The translations under genes and the position numbers were made by a program. From Neomegalonema sp. (GTDB lineage: Bacteria > Pseudomonadota > Alphaproteobacteria > Rhodobacterales > Rhodobacteraceae), in the NCBI RefSeq assembly GCF_028688855.1, contig NZ_JAQTXI010000002.1, positions 186,001 through 250,000 of the forward strand: a stretch of 64,000 nucleotides of DNA, written 5' to 3'. Numbering within the stretch: position 1 is the first letter of the stretch; every line of letters begins with the position of its first letter. The notes beneath the pieces are model-generated. The model ran no database searches. It had not been told where the DNA came from and was given only the letters and a program-made list of their open reading frames with translations. Positions 44,715 to 53,958 of the stretch are shown here, piece after piece.

Positions 44715-46502
44715 ATGCTTGACCAGGCTCGGGAAGGCGTCGTCGCGGACGTCGTGAAGAAGCTCGGCGCCGCGCTGGAGGCCGGAGACGTCGAGGCCGC
44801 CGTCGCCTGCTTCCAGGAAGACTGCTATTGGCGCGATCTGGTGGCCTTCACCTGGAACCTGCGCACCATGGAGGGCAAGGCCCAGATCCGCGACATGCTG
44901 AACAGCCAGCTCGCGCAGATCAAACCCGCGAAATTCGGCCTCGACCCCGCCGAAGCCGCCTCGGATTCCGAAGGCTGGATCGAATTCGAGACCGAGGCCG
45001 CGCGCGGCTATGGCCAGATCCGGGTCAAGGACGGCCTCATCTGGACTCTGCTCACCACCATGAGCGAACTCAAGGGCCACGAGGAGCCGAAGAACCTGCG
45101 CCGTCCCATGGGCGCCGAGCATGGCCATGACCGCAACCGCCTCACCTGGAAGGAGAAGCGCGAGAAGGAAGCCGCCGAACTCGGCTTCGCGGAGCAGCCC
45201 TATGCGCTGATCATCGGCGGCGGACAGGGCGGAATCGCTCTGGGAGCGCGGCTGCGTCAGCTCGGCGTGCCGACCATCATCATCGAGAAGAACGAGCGTC
45301 CCGGAGACAGCTGGCGCAAGCGCTACAAGTCGCTCTGCCTGCATGATCCGGTCTGGTACGACCATCTCCCCTACATCCCCTTCCCCGAGAACTGGCCGGT
45401 CTTCGCCCCGAAGGACAAGGTCGGCGACTGGCTGGAGATGTATACGAAGGTCATGGAGCTGAACTACTGGTCCTCCACCACCTGCAAGTCGGCCAGCTAC
45501 GACGAGAAGGCCAGGGAATGGACCGTCGTCGTCGAGCGCGGCGGGAAGGAGATCACCCTCAGGCCGAAACAGCTTGTGCTGGCCACGGGCATGTCGGGCA
45601 AGATCAACATCCCGAAATACAAGGGTCAGGAGATCTTCAAGGGCGAGCAGCAGCACAGCTCCCAGCACCCCGGCCCCGACGCCTATGCGGGCAAGAAGGT
45701 CGTCGTCATCGGCTCGAACAACTCGGCGCACGACATCTGCGCCGCGCTCTGGGAGGGCGGAGCCGACGTCACCATGGTCCAGCGCTCCTCGACGCATATC
45801 GTGCGCTCGGATTCGCTGATGGAGATCGGCCTCGGGGATCTCTATTCGGAGCGGGCCGTGGCGGCGGGCGTGACCACCCGCAAGGCGGATCTGATCTTCG
45901 CCTCTCTGCCCTACAGGATCATGCATGAATTCCAGATCCCGCTTTACGACAAGATGCGCGAGAAGGACGCCGAGTTCTATGCGGGCCTGGAGAAGGCGGG
46001 CTTCCAGCTCGACTGGGGCGCGGATGGTTCGGGCCTGTTCATGAAATATCTGCGGCGCGGCTCGGGCTATTACATCGACGTCGGCGCCTGCGATCTGGTC
46101 ATCGACGGCTCGATCAAGCTGGCCTCCGGAGACGTGGACCACCTGACCGAGAATTCCGTGGTCCTCAAGGATGGGACCGAGCTTCCGGCGGATCTGGTGG
46201 TCTACGCGACCGGCTTCGGCTCGATGAACGGCTGGGCGGCCGACCTCATCAGCCAGGAGGTCGCGGACAAGGTGGGCAAGGTCTGGGGCCTCGGCTCGGC
46301 CACGCCCAAGGATCCCGGCCCCTGGGAAGGCGAACAGCGCAACATGTGGAAGCCCACCCAGCAGGAAGCCCTGTGGTTCCATGGCGGCAACCTCCATCAG
46401 TCGCGCCATTATTCGCAATACCTCTCGCTCCAGATCAAGGCGCGCAAGGAGGGGATCCCCACGCCCGTCTATCAACTTCAGGAGCGCCATCACCTCTCCT
46501 GA
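44715..46502 (+). CDS. Flavin monooxygenase with N-terminal SnoaL/NTF2-like domain
   Basis: Protein of 595 residues. Residues 1-125 form an NTF2/SnoaL-like cone domain (VVKKLGAALEAGDVEAAVACFQEDCYWRDLVAFTWNLRTMEG). The rest is a class B flavin monooxygenase: FAD Rossmann GGGQGGIALGARLRQLG (about 169-185), the family-identifying F-x-G-x3-H motif in FKGEQQHSSQHP, NADPH Rossmann VVVIGSNNSAHDI, and ATGF near the C terminus. It is likely to insert oxygen next to a carbonyl or at a heteroatom. It is downstream of the butanediol-type dehydrogenase by 110 bp, so an alcohol-to-ketone-to-ester route is plausible but inferred. Confidence 0.88.
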   Translation: MLDQAREGVVADVVKKLGAALEAGDVEAAVACFQEDCYWRDLVAFTWNLRTMEGKAQIRDMLNSQLAQIKPAKFGLDPAEAASDSEGWIEFETEAARGYGQIRVKDGLIWTLLTTMSELKGHEEPKNLRRPMGAEHGHDRNRLTWKEKREKEAAELGFAEQPYALIIGGGQGGIALGARLRQLGVPTIIIEKNERPGDSWRKRYKSLCLHDPVWYDHLPYIPFPENWPVFAPKDKVGDWLEMYTKVMELNYWSSTTCKSASYDEKAREWTVVVERGGKEITLRPKQLVLATGMSGKINIPKYKGQEIFKGEQQHSSQHPGPDAYAGKKVVVIGSNNSAHDICAALWEGGADVTMVQRSSTHIVRSDSLMEIGLGDLYSERAVAAGVTTRKADLIFASLPYRIMHEFQIPLYDKMREKDAEFYAGLEKAGFQLDWGADGSGLFMKYLRRGSGYYIDVGACDLVIDGSIKLASGDVDHLTENSVVLKDGTELPADLVVYATGFGSMNGWAADLISQEVADKVGKVWGLGSATPKDPGPWEGEQRNMWKPTQQEALWFHGGNLHQSRHYSQYLSLQIKARKEGIPTPVYQLQERHHLS

Positions 46503-46539
46503 CGCGCGCCCGACGCAAGAATATCGCCTGAACCGCGAG

Positions 46540-46561
46540 CGCCGCCCCGAAAGGGGCGGCG
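46540..46561 (+). terminator. Hairpin terminator after the flavin monooxygenase gene
   Basis: A nine-base GC stem (CGCCGCCCC with GGGGCGGCG) closed by a GAAA tetraloop and followed by TTT. It lies 38 bp past the stop. Confidence 0.75.
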
Positions 46562-46789
46562 TTTCGCGTCCTGCGGCCCGCGGTCCGGCGGAGTCCCGCA
46601 GGCGCGCAGGGGTCTTCAGCCTGCGCCGCTCTCCGGCTTGTCGATTGACAAATCCTATGGAAAGGCGAAAGCCTGACGCCGATAGCGCCCTCCGGAGACG
46701 AAGCCGGCCTCTCCCCGAGGCCCGGCGGCCGGGCGCGGCGCCCTCGTCGAAGCCTTCGTCCGGCTTGCGGCGATCTGAGGAGAAACCCA

Positions 46790-47239
46790 ATGGAACTGAC
46801 CATCAACGGCGAAACCCGACGGATCGATTCGGAGCCGGACACGCCTCTGCTCTGGGTGATCCGCGACGAGATCGGCCTGACCGGCGTGAAATACGGCTGC
46901 GGCGTCGCGCAATGCGGCGCCTGCACGGTGCTCGTGGACGGAGTCGCGACGCGCAGCTGCGTCACCTCCGTCGCGAGCGTGGAAGGCGCCTCCGTCACGA
47001 CCATCGAGGCCGTCGAGGAGGATGAAGTCGGGCGGCGGGTGGTCGCGGCCTGGGTCGCCGAGCAGACGCCCCAATGCGGCTATTGCCAATCGGGGCAGGT
47101 CATGGCCGCCACGGCCCTCCTCAAGGAGACTCCCAAACCCAACGACGAGGAGATCGCCGCCGCGATGACCAATCTCTGTCGCTGCGGAACCTACAACGCC
47201 ATCGCCGCCGCCGTGCGGCGCGCCGCCGCGCAAGGCTGA
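46790..47239 (+). CDS. iorA: Isoquinoline 1-oxidoreductase-type alpha subunit ([2Fe-2S] protein)
   Basis: Electron-transfer subunit of a molybdenum hydroxylase, 149 residues. The N-terminal plant-type [2Fe-2S] cluster has YGCGVAQCGACTVLVDG plus a later Cys (about 40-75). The C-terminal four-helix [2Fe-2S] domain has QCGYCQSGQVM and CRCGTYNAI (about 97-140). It starts MELTINGETRRIDSEPDTPLLWVIRDE. GAGGAG lies about eight bases before the ATG. It is followed after 13 bases by the catalytic subunit. The substrate need not be isoquinoline; many homologues oxidise aldehydes or N-heterocycles. Confidence 0.92.
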   Translation: MELTINGETRRIDSEPDTPLLWVIRDEIGLTGVKYGCGVAQCGACTVLVDGVATRSCVTSVASVEGASVTTIEAVEEDEVGRRVVAAWVAEQTPQCGYCQSGQVMAATALLKETPKPNDEEIAAAMTNLCRCGTYNAIAAAVRRAAAQG

Positions 47240-47252
47240 GGGAGGGCGAGCC

Positions 47253-49493
47253 ATGAACGATCTCGATCCGAGGGCCTTCGACCTGCCCGCCAGCGGCGCG
47301 CCGGTCAATCTCTCCCGACGCGGCTTTCTCGGCGCCTCTCTGGGCGCTCTGGTGCTGGGCGTCTCGCTTCCGGTGAAGGTTTCGCGCGCTCAGGAGGCGG
47401 CGGCCAAGGTCGTCCCCGGAACGCGCTTCCCCGCCTTCCTCGAAATCAATCCGGACGGAAGCGTGCTCTTCCGCTCGCCCTTCATGGAAGGCGGACAGGG
47501 CGTCCACACCGCCTTCGCCCAGATCATCGGCGAAGAGCTGGACGTGGATCCGGCGCGCTTCACGGTGGAGGCGGCGCCTCCGGGCCCCGACTACCTCGTG
47601 GTGATGGGCATGATGCGCATCACGGGCGGCAGCTTCTCGGTGCGGTCGAGCTATCAGACCATGCGCAAGCTCGGCGCCTCCGGGCGGATGATGCTGCTCC
47701 AGGCCGCCGCCCAGAAGCTCGACGCCCCGCTGGAGGAGCTGACCACCGAGCCGGGCGAAGTCGTGCATGCGGCTTCCGGACGCCGCGTCCCTTACGGCGA
47801 GATCGCCGCCGAGGCCGCCGCCCTGCCCATCCCGGAGGAAGCCCCGCTGCGCGACGCAAGCGACTTCCGCTGGATCGGCAAGCCGGTGGCGCGGCTCGAC
47901 GCCCATGACAAATCGACCGGCAAGGCCGTCTATGGCATCGACCTGAAGGTCGAGGGCATGTTGCAGGCGGCGGTCGTCCATGCGCCCCGCCGCGGGCAGG
48001 AGCCGGGCGAGATCGCCAACCTCACGGAGGTCGAGGCCATGCCGGGCGTGGTCTCGGTGCACGCCCTGCCGGGGGCGGTCGCGGTGGTCGCGGATCGCTG
48101 GTGGCGGGCGCGCCGCGCCGTCGAGAGCCTTGAGGTTTCATGGAAGGAGCCGGAGGCGGACGCGACGAACGTCATGCCCGCCGATTTCTCCAGCGAGGGC
48201 TTCAAACAGCAGCTGATCGAGACGCCCGGCCCCGGCCTCGTCGCCGAGAACCACGGCGAAGCCGCCACGGCTCTGGAGAAGGCACCGAAGAAGCTGGAGG
48301 CCGTCTATGACGCGCCCTTCCTCGCCCATGGCCAGCTTGAGCCGCCTTCGGCCCTCGCCCGCTGGAACGAGGACGGCACGCTCGACCTCTGGACGCCCAA
48401 TCAGGCGCCCGAGATGTATCAGGCCGCCGTGGCCGCCGAAAACGACCTGAAGCCCGAGCAGGTGCGGATTCATTCGCCCTTGCTCGGCGGGTTCTTCGGA
48501 CGCCATTTCCTCTATCACGGCGCGAGCCCCTATCCTCAGGCCATCGCTCTGGCGAAGGCGACGGGGCGTCCGGTCAAGGTGATCTGGACCCGCGAGGAGG
48601 AGTTCCTCCGCGACGCCTTCCGGCCTCTGGCGGTGGCGCGCTTCCGCGCCGGACTCGACGCCGAGGGCCTGCCGGAGGCCTTCTTCGCGGAGGCCCTCGG
48701 CGAGGGTCCGACGGGGCGCTGGTTCGGGCGCAAGCCGGAAGATCCCGATCCTTCCGCCGTGGAGGGCATCGCCGACAAGCCTTACGCCATCGCCCATCGC
48801 CGCGTGGAGCATGTGGTGGTCCCCATTCCGGCGATGATCGGGTGGTGGCGCTCGGTCGGGCATTCGATGAACGACTTCTTCTACGAAGCCTTCTTCGACG
48901 AAATGGCGGCGGCGGGCGGCCATGACCCCTATGAGCTGCGGCTGAAGCTGCTCGCCGACAAGCCCCGCCATAAAGCCCTTCTGGAGGCGGTGGGCGAATT
49001 ATCCGGCGGCTGGAAACGCGGCCCCTTCACGGCGGAGGATGGAACCCGCCGCGCCCGGGGCGTGGCCATGGCCTCGCCCTTCGGCAGCGAGGTCGCCACC
49101 ATCGCCGAGGTCTCGCTGAAGGACGGCGAAGCGGTGGTTCATGACGTCTGGGTGGCCATAGATCCGGGCAGCATCGTGAATCCGGCGATCATCGAGGCCC
49201 AGGTGAACTCGGCGGTGGCTCTGGGGCTCTCCTCGGCGCTGCTGGAGGAGGTCGTCTATACGGACGGCGAGCCCGAAGCCCGCAATTTCGACGCCTATCC
49301 CATCCTCCCGCCCGAGAAGATGCCGCGCGTCCATGTGCGCATCCTTGAGAGCGGAGCGCCCATGGGCGGCGTCGGCGAACCGGGCCTGCCGGGCGTTCCG
49401 CCTGCGGTGGTCAACGCCGTCGCGGTGCTGACCGGCGAGCGGATCCGCAGTCTGCCGCTCTCGAAGTTCGACCTGACGGAAGGCGGCGCCTGA
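47253..49493 (+). CDS. iorB: Molybdopterin-binding catalytic subunit, IorB family, Tat-exported
   Basis: Molybdenum hydroxylase catalytic subunit of 746 residues. A twin-arginine signal (SRRGFLGASLGALVLGVSLPV, about 25-45) predicts export folded to the periplasm, with IorA carried along. Family features: GKPVARLDAHDKSTGKAVYGIDLKVEGML, HGQLEPPSALARW, GGFFGRHF, and at the C terminus GGVGEPGLPGVPPAVVNAVAVLTGERIRSLPL with the catalytic-type Glu. No cytochrome c subunit gene follows, so the electron acceptor is not evident. It ends at a terminator (49496-49524). XdhC and a cytidylyltransferase downstream probably serve its cofactor. Confidence 0.92.
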   Translation: MNDLDPRAFDLPASGAPVNLSRRGFLGASLGALVLGVSLPVKVSRAQEAAAKVVPGTRFPAFLEINPDGSVLFRSPFMEGGQGVHTAFAQIIGEELDVDPARFTVEAAPPGPDYLVVMGMMRITGGSFSVRSSYQTMRKLGASGRMMLLQAAAQKLDAPLEELTTEPGEVVHAASGRRVPYGEIAAEAAALPIPEEAPLRDASDFRWIGKPVARLDAHDKSTGKAVYGIDLKVEGMLQAAVVHAPRRGQEPGEIANLTEVEAMPGVVSVHALPGAVAVVADRWWRARRAVESLEVSWKEPEADATNVMPADFSSEGFKQQLIETPGPGLVAENHGEAATALEKAPKKLEAVYDAPFLAHGQLEPPSALARWNEDGTLDLWTPNQAPEMYQAAVAAENDLKPEQVRIHSPLLGGFFGRHFLYHGASPYPQAIALAKATGRPVKVIWTREEEFLRDAFRPLAVARFRAGLDAEGLPEAFFAEALGEGPTGRWFGRKPEDPDPSAVEGIADKPYAIAHRRVEHVVVPIPAMIGWWRSVGHSMNDFFYEAFFDEMAAAGGHDPYELRLKLLADKPRHKALLEAVGELSGGWKRGPFTAEDGTRRARGVAMASPFGSEVATIAEVSLKDGEAVVHDVWVAIDPGSIVNPAIIEAQVNSAVALGLSSALLEEVVYTDGEPEARNFDAYPILPPEKMPRVHVRILESGAPMGGVGEPGLPGVPPAVVNAVAVLTGERIRSLPLSKFDLTEGGA

Positions 49494-49495
49494 GT

Positions 49496-49524
49496 CCCGG
49501 AGCCCCTCAGGGACTCCGGGTTTT
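49496..49524 (+). terminator. Rho-independent terminator after iorB
   Basis: CCCGGAG/CTCCGGG stem with an eleven-base loop, followed by TTTT, starting three bases after the iorB stop codon. Confidence 0.8.
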
Positions 49525-49626
49525 CATCTGGTCGCGTCGTCGCGACGCGAAGCCGAAGCGGCTTCGCTGGCCGACGCTCCGGCGGCCGCCCTGCGCGGGG
49601 CGGCCGTTCTTCCCCTCCTCATCTCG

Positions 49627-50595
49627 ATGGCCATGCTCATGCTCTGCGACTGGAAGCTTTCGCCTCTCGCGGCGGAAGGCCGCCATCCCGCTCTCGAAGA
49701 TCCCTGGGAGGCCGCCTTGCGCGGCGGTCCCGGGGTGGTCCTCGCCCTGCTGACGGCGACTCAGGGCCCCTCCTATCGCGATCCGGGCGCGGCCATGGCC
49801 ATCCTGCCCGACGGGCGTTTCGCCGGAGCCATCACCTCGGGCTGCGTGGAGGCGGACCTGATCCTCCGCGCCGAAGAGGTCCGCGCGAGCGGAATCCCCC
49901 AGCATCTGCGTTATGGGGCGGGCTCGCCCTTCATGGACCTGCGGCTCCCCTGCGGCGGCGCGGTGGAGGTCTCGCTCTTCCTTCTGCGCGACCGGAGCGC
50001 GCTCTTCGATCTGAGCCGCGCCCGCGCCGAACGCCGCGCCGTCGCGCTGGAGGTCTCGCCGCAGGGCGAGCCGAGCCTCGGTCCCTGGCGTCCGACCGGC
50101 CCCGCCGAAGCGGGCTTCGTCCTGGGATTTCCGCCCGCCCTGCGCTTTCTGGTCTTCGGAGCGGGTCCGGAGGCCGCCGTCTTCGCGCGCCTCTTGCTGA
50201 GCCTCGATTACGACCATCTCCTGATCTCGCACGAGGAGGAGAGCCTGAACTCAGCCGCCGCCTTCGGCTGCCGGACGCGGCCTCTGCGCCGGGCGGAGGA
50301 GATCGCGGAGATGGGCCTCGACGCCCGATGCGCGGCGGCGCTCTTCTATCACGACCATGACCACGAGCCCGAGATCCTCGGCCGCCTGCTGGAGACTCCC
50401 GCCTTCTACATCGGGGCTCAGGGCAGCCGCTCCGCCCAGAGGTCGCGGCTCGCCCGACTGACGGAGATGGGCGTTGCCGACTCCGCCCTGAGCCGTCTGC
50501 GCGGCCCCATCGGACTGGTGCCCTCGGCGCGCGATCCGCAGACTCTGGCGATCTCGGTTCTCGCCGAGATTCTGGCGGCGGCGCCCAAAGCATGA
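49627..50595 (+). CDS. xdhC: XdhC-family molybdenum cofactor chaperone/maturation protein
   Basis: Protein of 322 residues. The N-terminal XdhC/CoxI region (about 25-100) has VLALLTATQGPSYRDPGAAMAILPDGRFAGAITSGCVEADLI, and the Rossmann-like XdhC_C domain (about 168-310) has FLVFGAGPEAAVFARLLLSLDY. XdhC binds molybdenum cofactor and delivers its sulfurated form to xanthine-dehydrogenase-type enzymes. The candidate client is IorB just upstream. Start choice among ATGs at 49627, 49633 and 49639 is uncertain. It overlaps the cytidylyltransferase gene by four bases. Confidence 0.9.
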   Translation: MAMLMLCDWKLSPLAAEGRHPALEDPWEAALRGGPGVVLALLTATQGPSYRDPGAAMAILPDGRFAGAITSGCVEADLILRAEEVRASGIPQHLRYGAGSPFMDLRLPCGGAVEVSLFLLRDRSALFDLSRARAERRAVALEVSPQGEPSLGPWRPTGPAEAGFVLGFPPALRFLVFGAGPEAAVFARLLLSLDYDHLLISHEEESLNSAAAFGCRTRPLRRAEEIAEMGLDARCAAALFYHDHDHEPEILGRLLETPAFYIGAQGSRSAQRSRLARLTEMGVADSALSRLRGPIGLVPSARDPQTLAISVLAEILAAAPKA

Positions 50596-51164
50596 AGCCG
50601 CCCTTCGGCGTGCTGCTGGCGGCGGGCGCCTCGCGGCGCTTCGGGCCGGAGGACAAGCTCCTTGCGCTCTGGCGGGGGCGGCCTCTGGTCCTGCGGGCCG
50701 CCGAGGCGATGCGGGAGGCCGGATGCGGGAGTCTGGCGGCGGTGGTCTCCTCGCCCGGAGTCGAAGCCGTCCTGCCCGAGGGCTTCGCGCCGCTGAGGAT
50801 CGCGCCGGGCCTGCCCATGGCGGATTCTCTGCGAAGGGCGGTTCTGGCCGCGCAGGAGGCGGGCGCCGGAAGCCTGCTGATCTGTCTGGGCGACATGCCG
50901 GGAATCTCCGGCGAGACCCTGCGGCGGCTGATCTCCGGCGCGGAGGGCCGGACGCGGGCCTGCGTCCGTGCAGGGGTCCGCTCGCCGCCCGCGCTGCTGG
51001 CCTCCGCCGATTTCGCGGCGGCGCTCCGGGCGGAGGGCGACCAGGGCGCGCGGGAGGTCCTGCGGGGGCTCGCGCCGGAGGATCTCCTCGCCCTGACGCC
51101 GGAGGAGGCCGCCGACGTCGACCTCCCCGGGGATCTGGCTCTTTCTCAGCGCCCCAGATTGTAG
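50592..51164 (+). CDS. MobA/MocA-like molybdenum-cofactor nucleotidyltransferase
   Basis: NTP-transferase-fold protein of 190 residues. It begins GVLLAAGASRRFGPEDKLLALWRGRPLVLRAAEAM, the LAAGxSxRFG-K nucleotide-binding loop, and has ICLGDMPGIS as the metal-binding Asp motif. It most resembles MocA, which attaches CMP to molybdopterin for hydroxylases, which fits the IorAB/XdhC context. Guanylyl specificity (MobA) is less likely. It overlaps xdhC (ATGA). Its last 19 bases overlap the convergent AhpD-like gene. Confidence 0.88.
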   Translation: MKPPFGVLLAAGASRRFGPEDKLLALWRGRPLVLRAAEAMREAGCGSLAAVVSSPGVEAVLPEGFAPLRIAPGLPMADSLRRAVLAAQEAGAGSLLICLGDMPGISGETLRRLISGAEGRTRACVRAGVRSPPALLASADFAAALRAEGDQGAREVLRGLAPEDLLALTPEEAADVDLPGDLALSQRPRL

Positions 51165-51718
51165 AATTCGGGATTGGGCCGGATGTCGGCGACGTTGGCC
51201 AGCCGGTTGGACATCGCGAAGAAGGCCACGATGGAGACGACGTCCCAAAGATCATCTTGTGAAAACCCATGCGCCGCCAGAGCCTGAAGGTCGGAGTCTT
51301 CGACGGCGGCGGCCTCCTGCGAGGCCTTCATGGCGAAGTCCAGCAGGGCGCGCTGACGCGGCGTGATCTCGGCCTTGCGGTAATTGGCGGAGATCTGGTC
51401 GGCGATCTGCGGATTCTTCGCCCGGATCCTCAGGATCGCCCCATGGGCCACGACGCAATACTGGCATTGATTCGCCGCCGAAGTCGCCACCACGATCATT
51501 TCGCGCTCGGCCTTGGTCAGCCCGCCGGGCTTGTCCATCAGGGCGTCGTGATAGGCGAAGAAGGCGCGGAACTCCTCGGGCCGATGCGCCAGAGCCAGAA
51601 AGATGTTCGGAATGAAGCCGGATTTCTCCTGGACGGCCAGAATGCGGCTGCGGACGTCCTCGGGGAGCGCCTCCAGATCGGGGACGGGAAAACGGCTGAC
51701 GGGCGCGGCTTGAGACAT
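51146..51718 (-). CDS. AhpD-like / carboxymuconolactone decarboxylase-family peroxidase-related protein
   Basis: Protein of 190 residues, all-helical AhpD fold. The redox motif is in TSAANQCQYCVVAHGAILR (Cys-x-x-Cys with downstream His, about 89-96). The stretches VQEKSGFIPNIFLALAHRPEEFRAFFAYHDALM and IVAFFAMSNRLANVADIRPNPEFYNLGR are typical of the uncharacterised peroxidase-related subgroup. A thiol-based peroxide-reducing role is likely by family. GGAGG lies six bases before the ATG. It is convergent with, and overlaps by 19 bp, the MocA-like gene. Confidence 0.9.
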   Translation of the reverse strand: MSQAAPVSRFPVPDLEALPEDVRSRILAVQEKSGFIPNIFLALAHRPEEFRAFFAYHDALMDKPGGLTKAEREMIVVATSAANQCQYCVVAHGAILRIRAKNPQIADQISANYRKAEITPRQRALLDFAMKASQEAAAVEDSDLQALAAHGFSQDDLWDVVSIVAFFAMSNRLANVADIRPNPEFYNLGR

Positions 51719-51931
51719 GACGATCCTCCGGAGCTTCCTGCGTTCCGGCGAGCATAGGGCCTTTTCGCTCCGGCGGAAGCCTGCGCTCCGGGGAGAACTC
51801 CCGCCGCCGCCGCAACGCCGGGTCGAGGCTTGACCGGAGCTCCATCCCTGCCGGATAGCTTGAAGGGAGGTTCGCCGGGAATCCCGCCCGGACCCGGAAC
51901 GGACCTCCGGACGCGCAAGGAGGGAACGGAC

Positions 51932-53884
51932 ATGACCGAAATGCGGTATTGCGATCTGGTGATGAAGGGCGGAGTCGCTAGCGGCGTCGTCTATCCCCAT
52001 GCGGTCCTCGAACTGGCGAAGGGGTTCCGGTTCAAGAGCATCGGCGGCACCTCCGCCGGAGCCATCGCGGCGGCGGCCACCGCGGCGGCGGCGCTCGGAG
52101 ACCGGAGGCTCGCCGCAGGCAAGTCGGGAGAGGCGGCCGGGAGTCCGGGGCCGGTCCCGCTCGGCTTCAAGGGCCTGGAGGAGGCCGCCGGACGGCTCTC
52201 CGGGAAAGGCTTCCTGCTCGATCTGTTCCAGCCCGCCCGCAGCCTCGGCCCCGCCTTCCGGCTGATCGTCGCGCTGATCGGCGAGAAGAGCGCCACCCGC
52301 AGGATTCTGGCCGGCCTTCTGCTGCCTCTCGTCCTGGCGCCGCTGGAGGGGCTGACGCTGCTCTGCGCCTTCCTCGCGACCGGGTTTCTGGCGGCCGGAG
52401 CGCCGGGTTTGGTCGCGGCGGCCTTTCCCTCCCTGCTCTGCGCCTATTGCGGAGCGGCGGTCTTCGGGCTTCTGCGGGCGGCGCGGATCCTGCGGGGCAA
52501 TCTGCTCGGGCTCTGCTCGGGGCTGCGCGCGCCGGGAGACGCCCGGCCCGCCCTGACCGAATGGATGCACGAGGTGCTCCAGGAGCTTTCCGGCCAGCCT
52601 CCCGGGAAGCCGCTCGTCTTCGGCGATCTCTGGAGCGCGCCCCCCTATCCGGACGAAGAGGAGGAGCAGGGGAAGAAGGACAGGATCACGCTCCAGATGA
52701 TCACCACCAGCGTCTCCCATCTGGAGCCGCGCACCCTCCCCCTCCAGGAGGCGAATTTCTGGTTCCGGCGCAAGGAGTTCGACAGGCTCTTCCCGGCCTC
52801 CGTCGTCGACTGGATGGTCGAGCGGGCGGGCGATCCCCTGCTCTGCGAGGGCGAGACCTATCACCGCTTTCCCTGCGGCGACCGGACGCCGGTCCTCGTG
52901 GCGATGCGGATGAGCCTGAGCTATCCGCTGCTGCTGAGCGCGGTGCCGCTGCACGAGCAGGTCGCGCCTCCGGAGGCCCAGACCGCCGCGCAGAGGCCTC
53001 CGCCGGCTCCCGAGGCGCCGCCCCGCGCCTCCGGAGGCGACGCGGCGGGCCCCTCGCTGACCGAGAGCATGGAAGGCCTCGCCACGGGCGGCGAAGAGCC
53101 CGTCGCGCCGCGCGCCGCGCAGCTCCGGCCCTGCTGGTTCACCGACGGCGGCGTCTCCAGCAATTTCCCGATCCATCTCTTCGACGCGCCCCTGCCCTCC
53201 AGGCCGACCTTCGCCATCAACCTCGTCTATCACAAGACCGACGACGGCCCCCATCCCACGCCCCGCTCCGACCTGCCGGAGGACAAGGCGGCGGCGGCGG
53301 TCCTCCTGCCCCAGCCCGAGGAATCCGGCAGAAGGCCCGCCTATCGCCCCATCGGACACGCCAGCGCGCTGGTCGAGATCGGAACCTTCCTCGCCAGCGG
53401 CTTCGAGACCATGCGCACCTGGCGCGATCTGCTCCAGGCGCGGGCCTCGGGGCAACATGACCGCACCGTCCAGATCCTGCTCGAAGCGGGGGAAGGCGGC
53501 CTGAACCTCGACATGCCGCAGGAGGATCTGGATCGCGTGGCGCTGAAGGGGAGCCTCGCGGGCAGACGCCTGCGCGACGATTTCTCCTTCCCGAAGCACC
53601 GCTGGATCAGATGGCGCAATTTCGCCTCGGCCCTGCAGCGCCAGACGATCCGGATCGCGGAGGGCGCGGCTCAGGCGCCCGCCCCGCTGGAGCCGCAGAG
53701 CTCGCGGCGCGGGCGGCCTCCGGTCCCGGTGCATCCCTTCGGGAGCCCCGAAGCGGCGGAGGCCTCCCGGGAGCTGCTGGATCATCTGATCGCTCAAGGC
53801 GGGATCTGGGCGGAGCGCGGCCCCGATCTCGACGCGGGCGCGCCCCTGCCCCTGCAGCACATGAAGATCGTCCAGACCTTCTGA
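51932..53884 (+). CDS. Patatin-like phospholipase with an internal membrane hairpin
   Basis: Predicted lipid acyl hydrolase of 650 residues, larger than the usual 300-400. The oxyanion motif is KGGVASGVVYP (12-22), nucleophile Ser41 in GGTSAGAIAA and catalytic Asp405 in FTDGGVSSNFP. Between them, two hydrophobic segments (about 125-150 and 155-182) probably form a membrane hairpin. A Pro/Ala-rich linker lies at about 345-385. The start at 51932 has AAGGAGGG about six bases upstream, and the domain begins at once. The neighbours share no clear pathway. Membrane phospholipid is a likely substrate, inferred from the hairpin. Confidence 0.87.
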   Translation: MTEMRYCDLVMKGGVASGVVYPHAVLELAKGFRFKSIGGTSAGAIAAAATAAAALGDRRLAAGKSGEAAGSPGPVPLGFKGLEEAAGRLSGKGFLLDLFQPARSLGPAFRLIVALIGEKSATRRILAGLLLPLVLAPLEGLTLLCAFLATGFLAAGAPGLVAAAFPSLLCAYCGAAVFGLLRAARILRGNLLGLCSGLRAPGDARPALTEWMHEVLQELSGQPPGKPLVFGDLWSAPPYPDEEEEQGKKDRITLQMITTSVSHLEPRTLPLQEANFWFRRKEFDRLFPASVVDWMVERAGDPLLCEGETYHRFPCGDRTPVLVAMRMSLSYPLLLSAVPLHEQVAPPEAQTAAQRPPPAPEAPPRASGGDAAGPSLTESMEGLATGGEEPVAPRAAQLRPCWFTDGGVSSNFPIHLFDAPLPSRPTFAINLVYHKTDDGPHPTPRSDLPEDKAAAAVLLPQPEESGRRPAYRPIGHASALVEIGTFLASGFETMRTWRDLLQARASGQHDRTVQILLEAGEGGLNLDMPQEDLDRVALKGSLAGRRLRDDFSFPKHRWIRWRNFASALQRQTIRIAEGAAQAPAPLEPQSSRRGRPPVPVHPFGSPEAAEASRELLDHLIAQGGIWAERGPDLDAGAPLPLQHMKIVQTF

Positions 53885-53958
53885 AGCCGCCTGAAGCCGC
53901 TTGCCGGAGCCGCGCCGGAGACGAGACGTCCCCCCTCGGACAAACAAGGCGACCAGGG

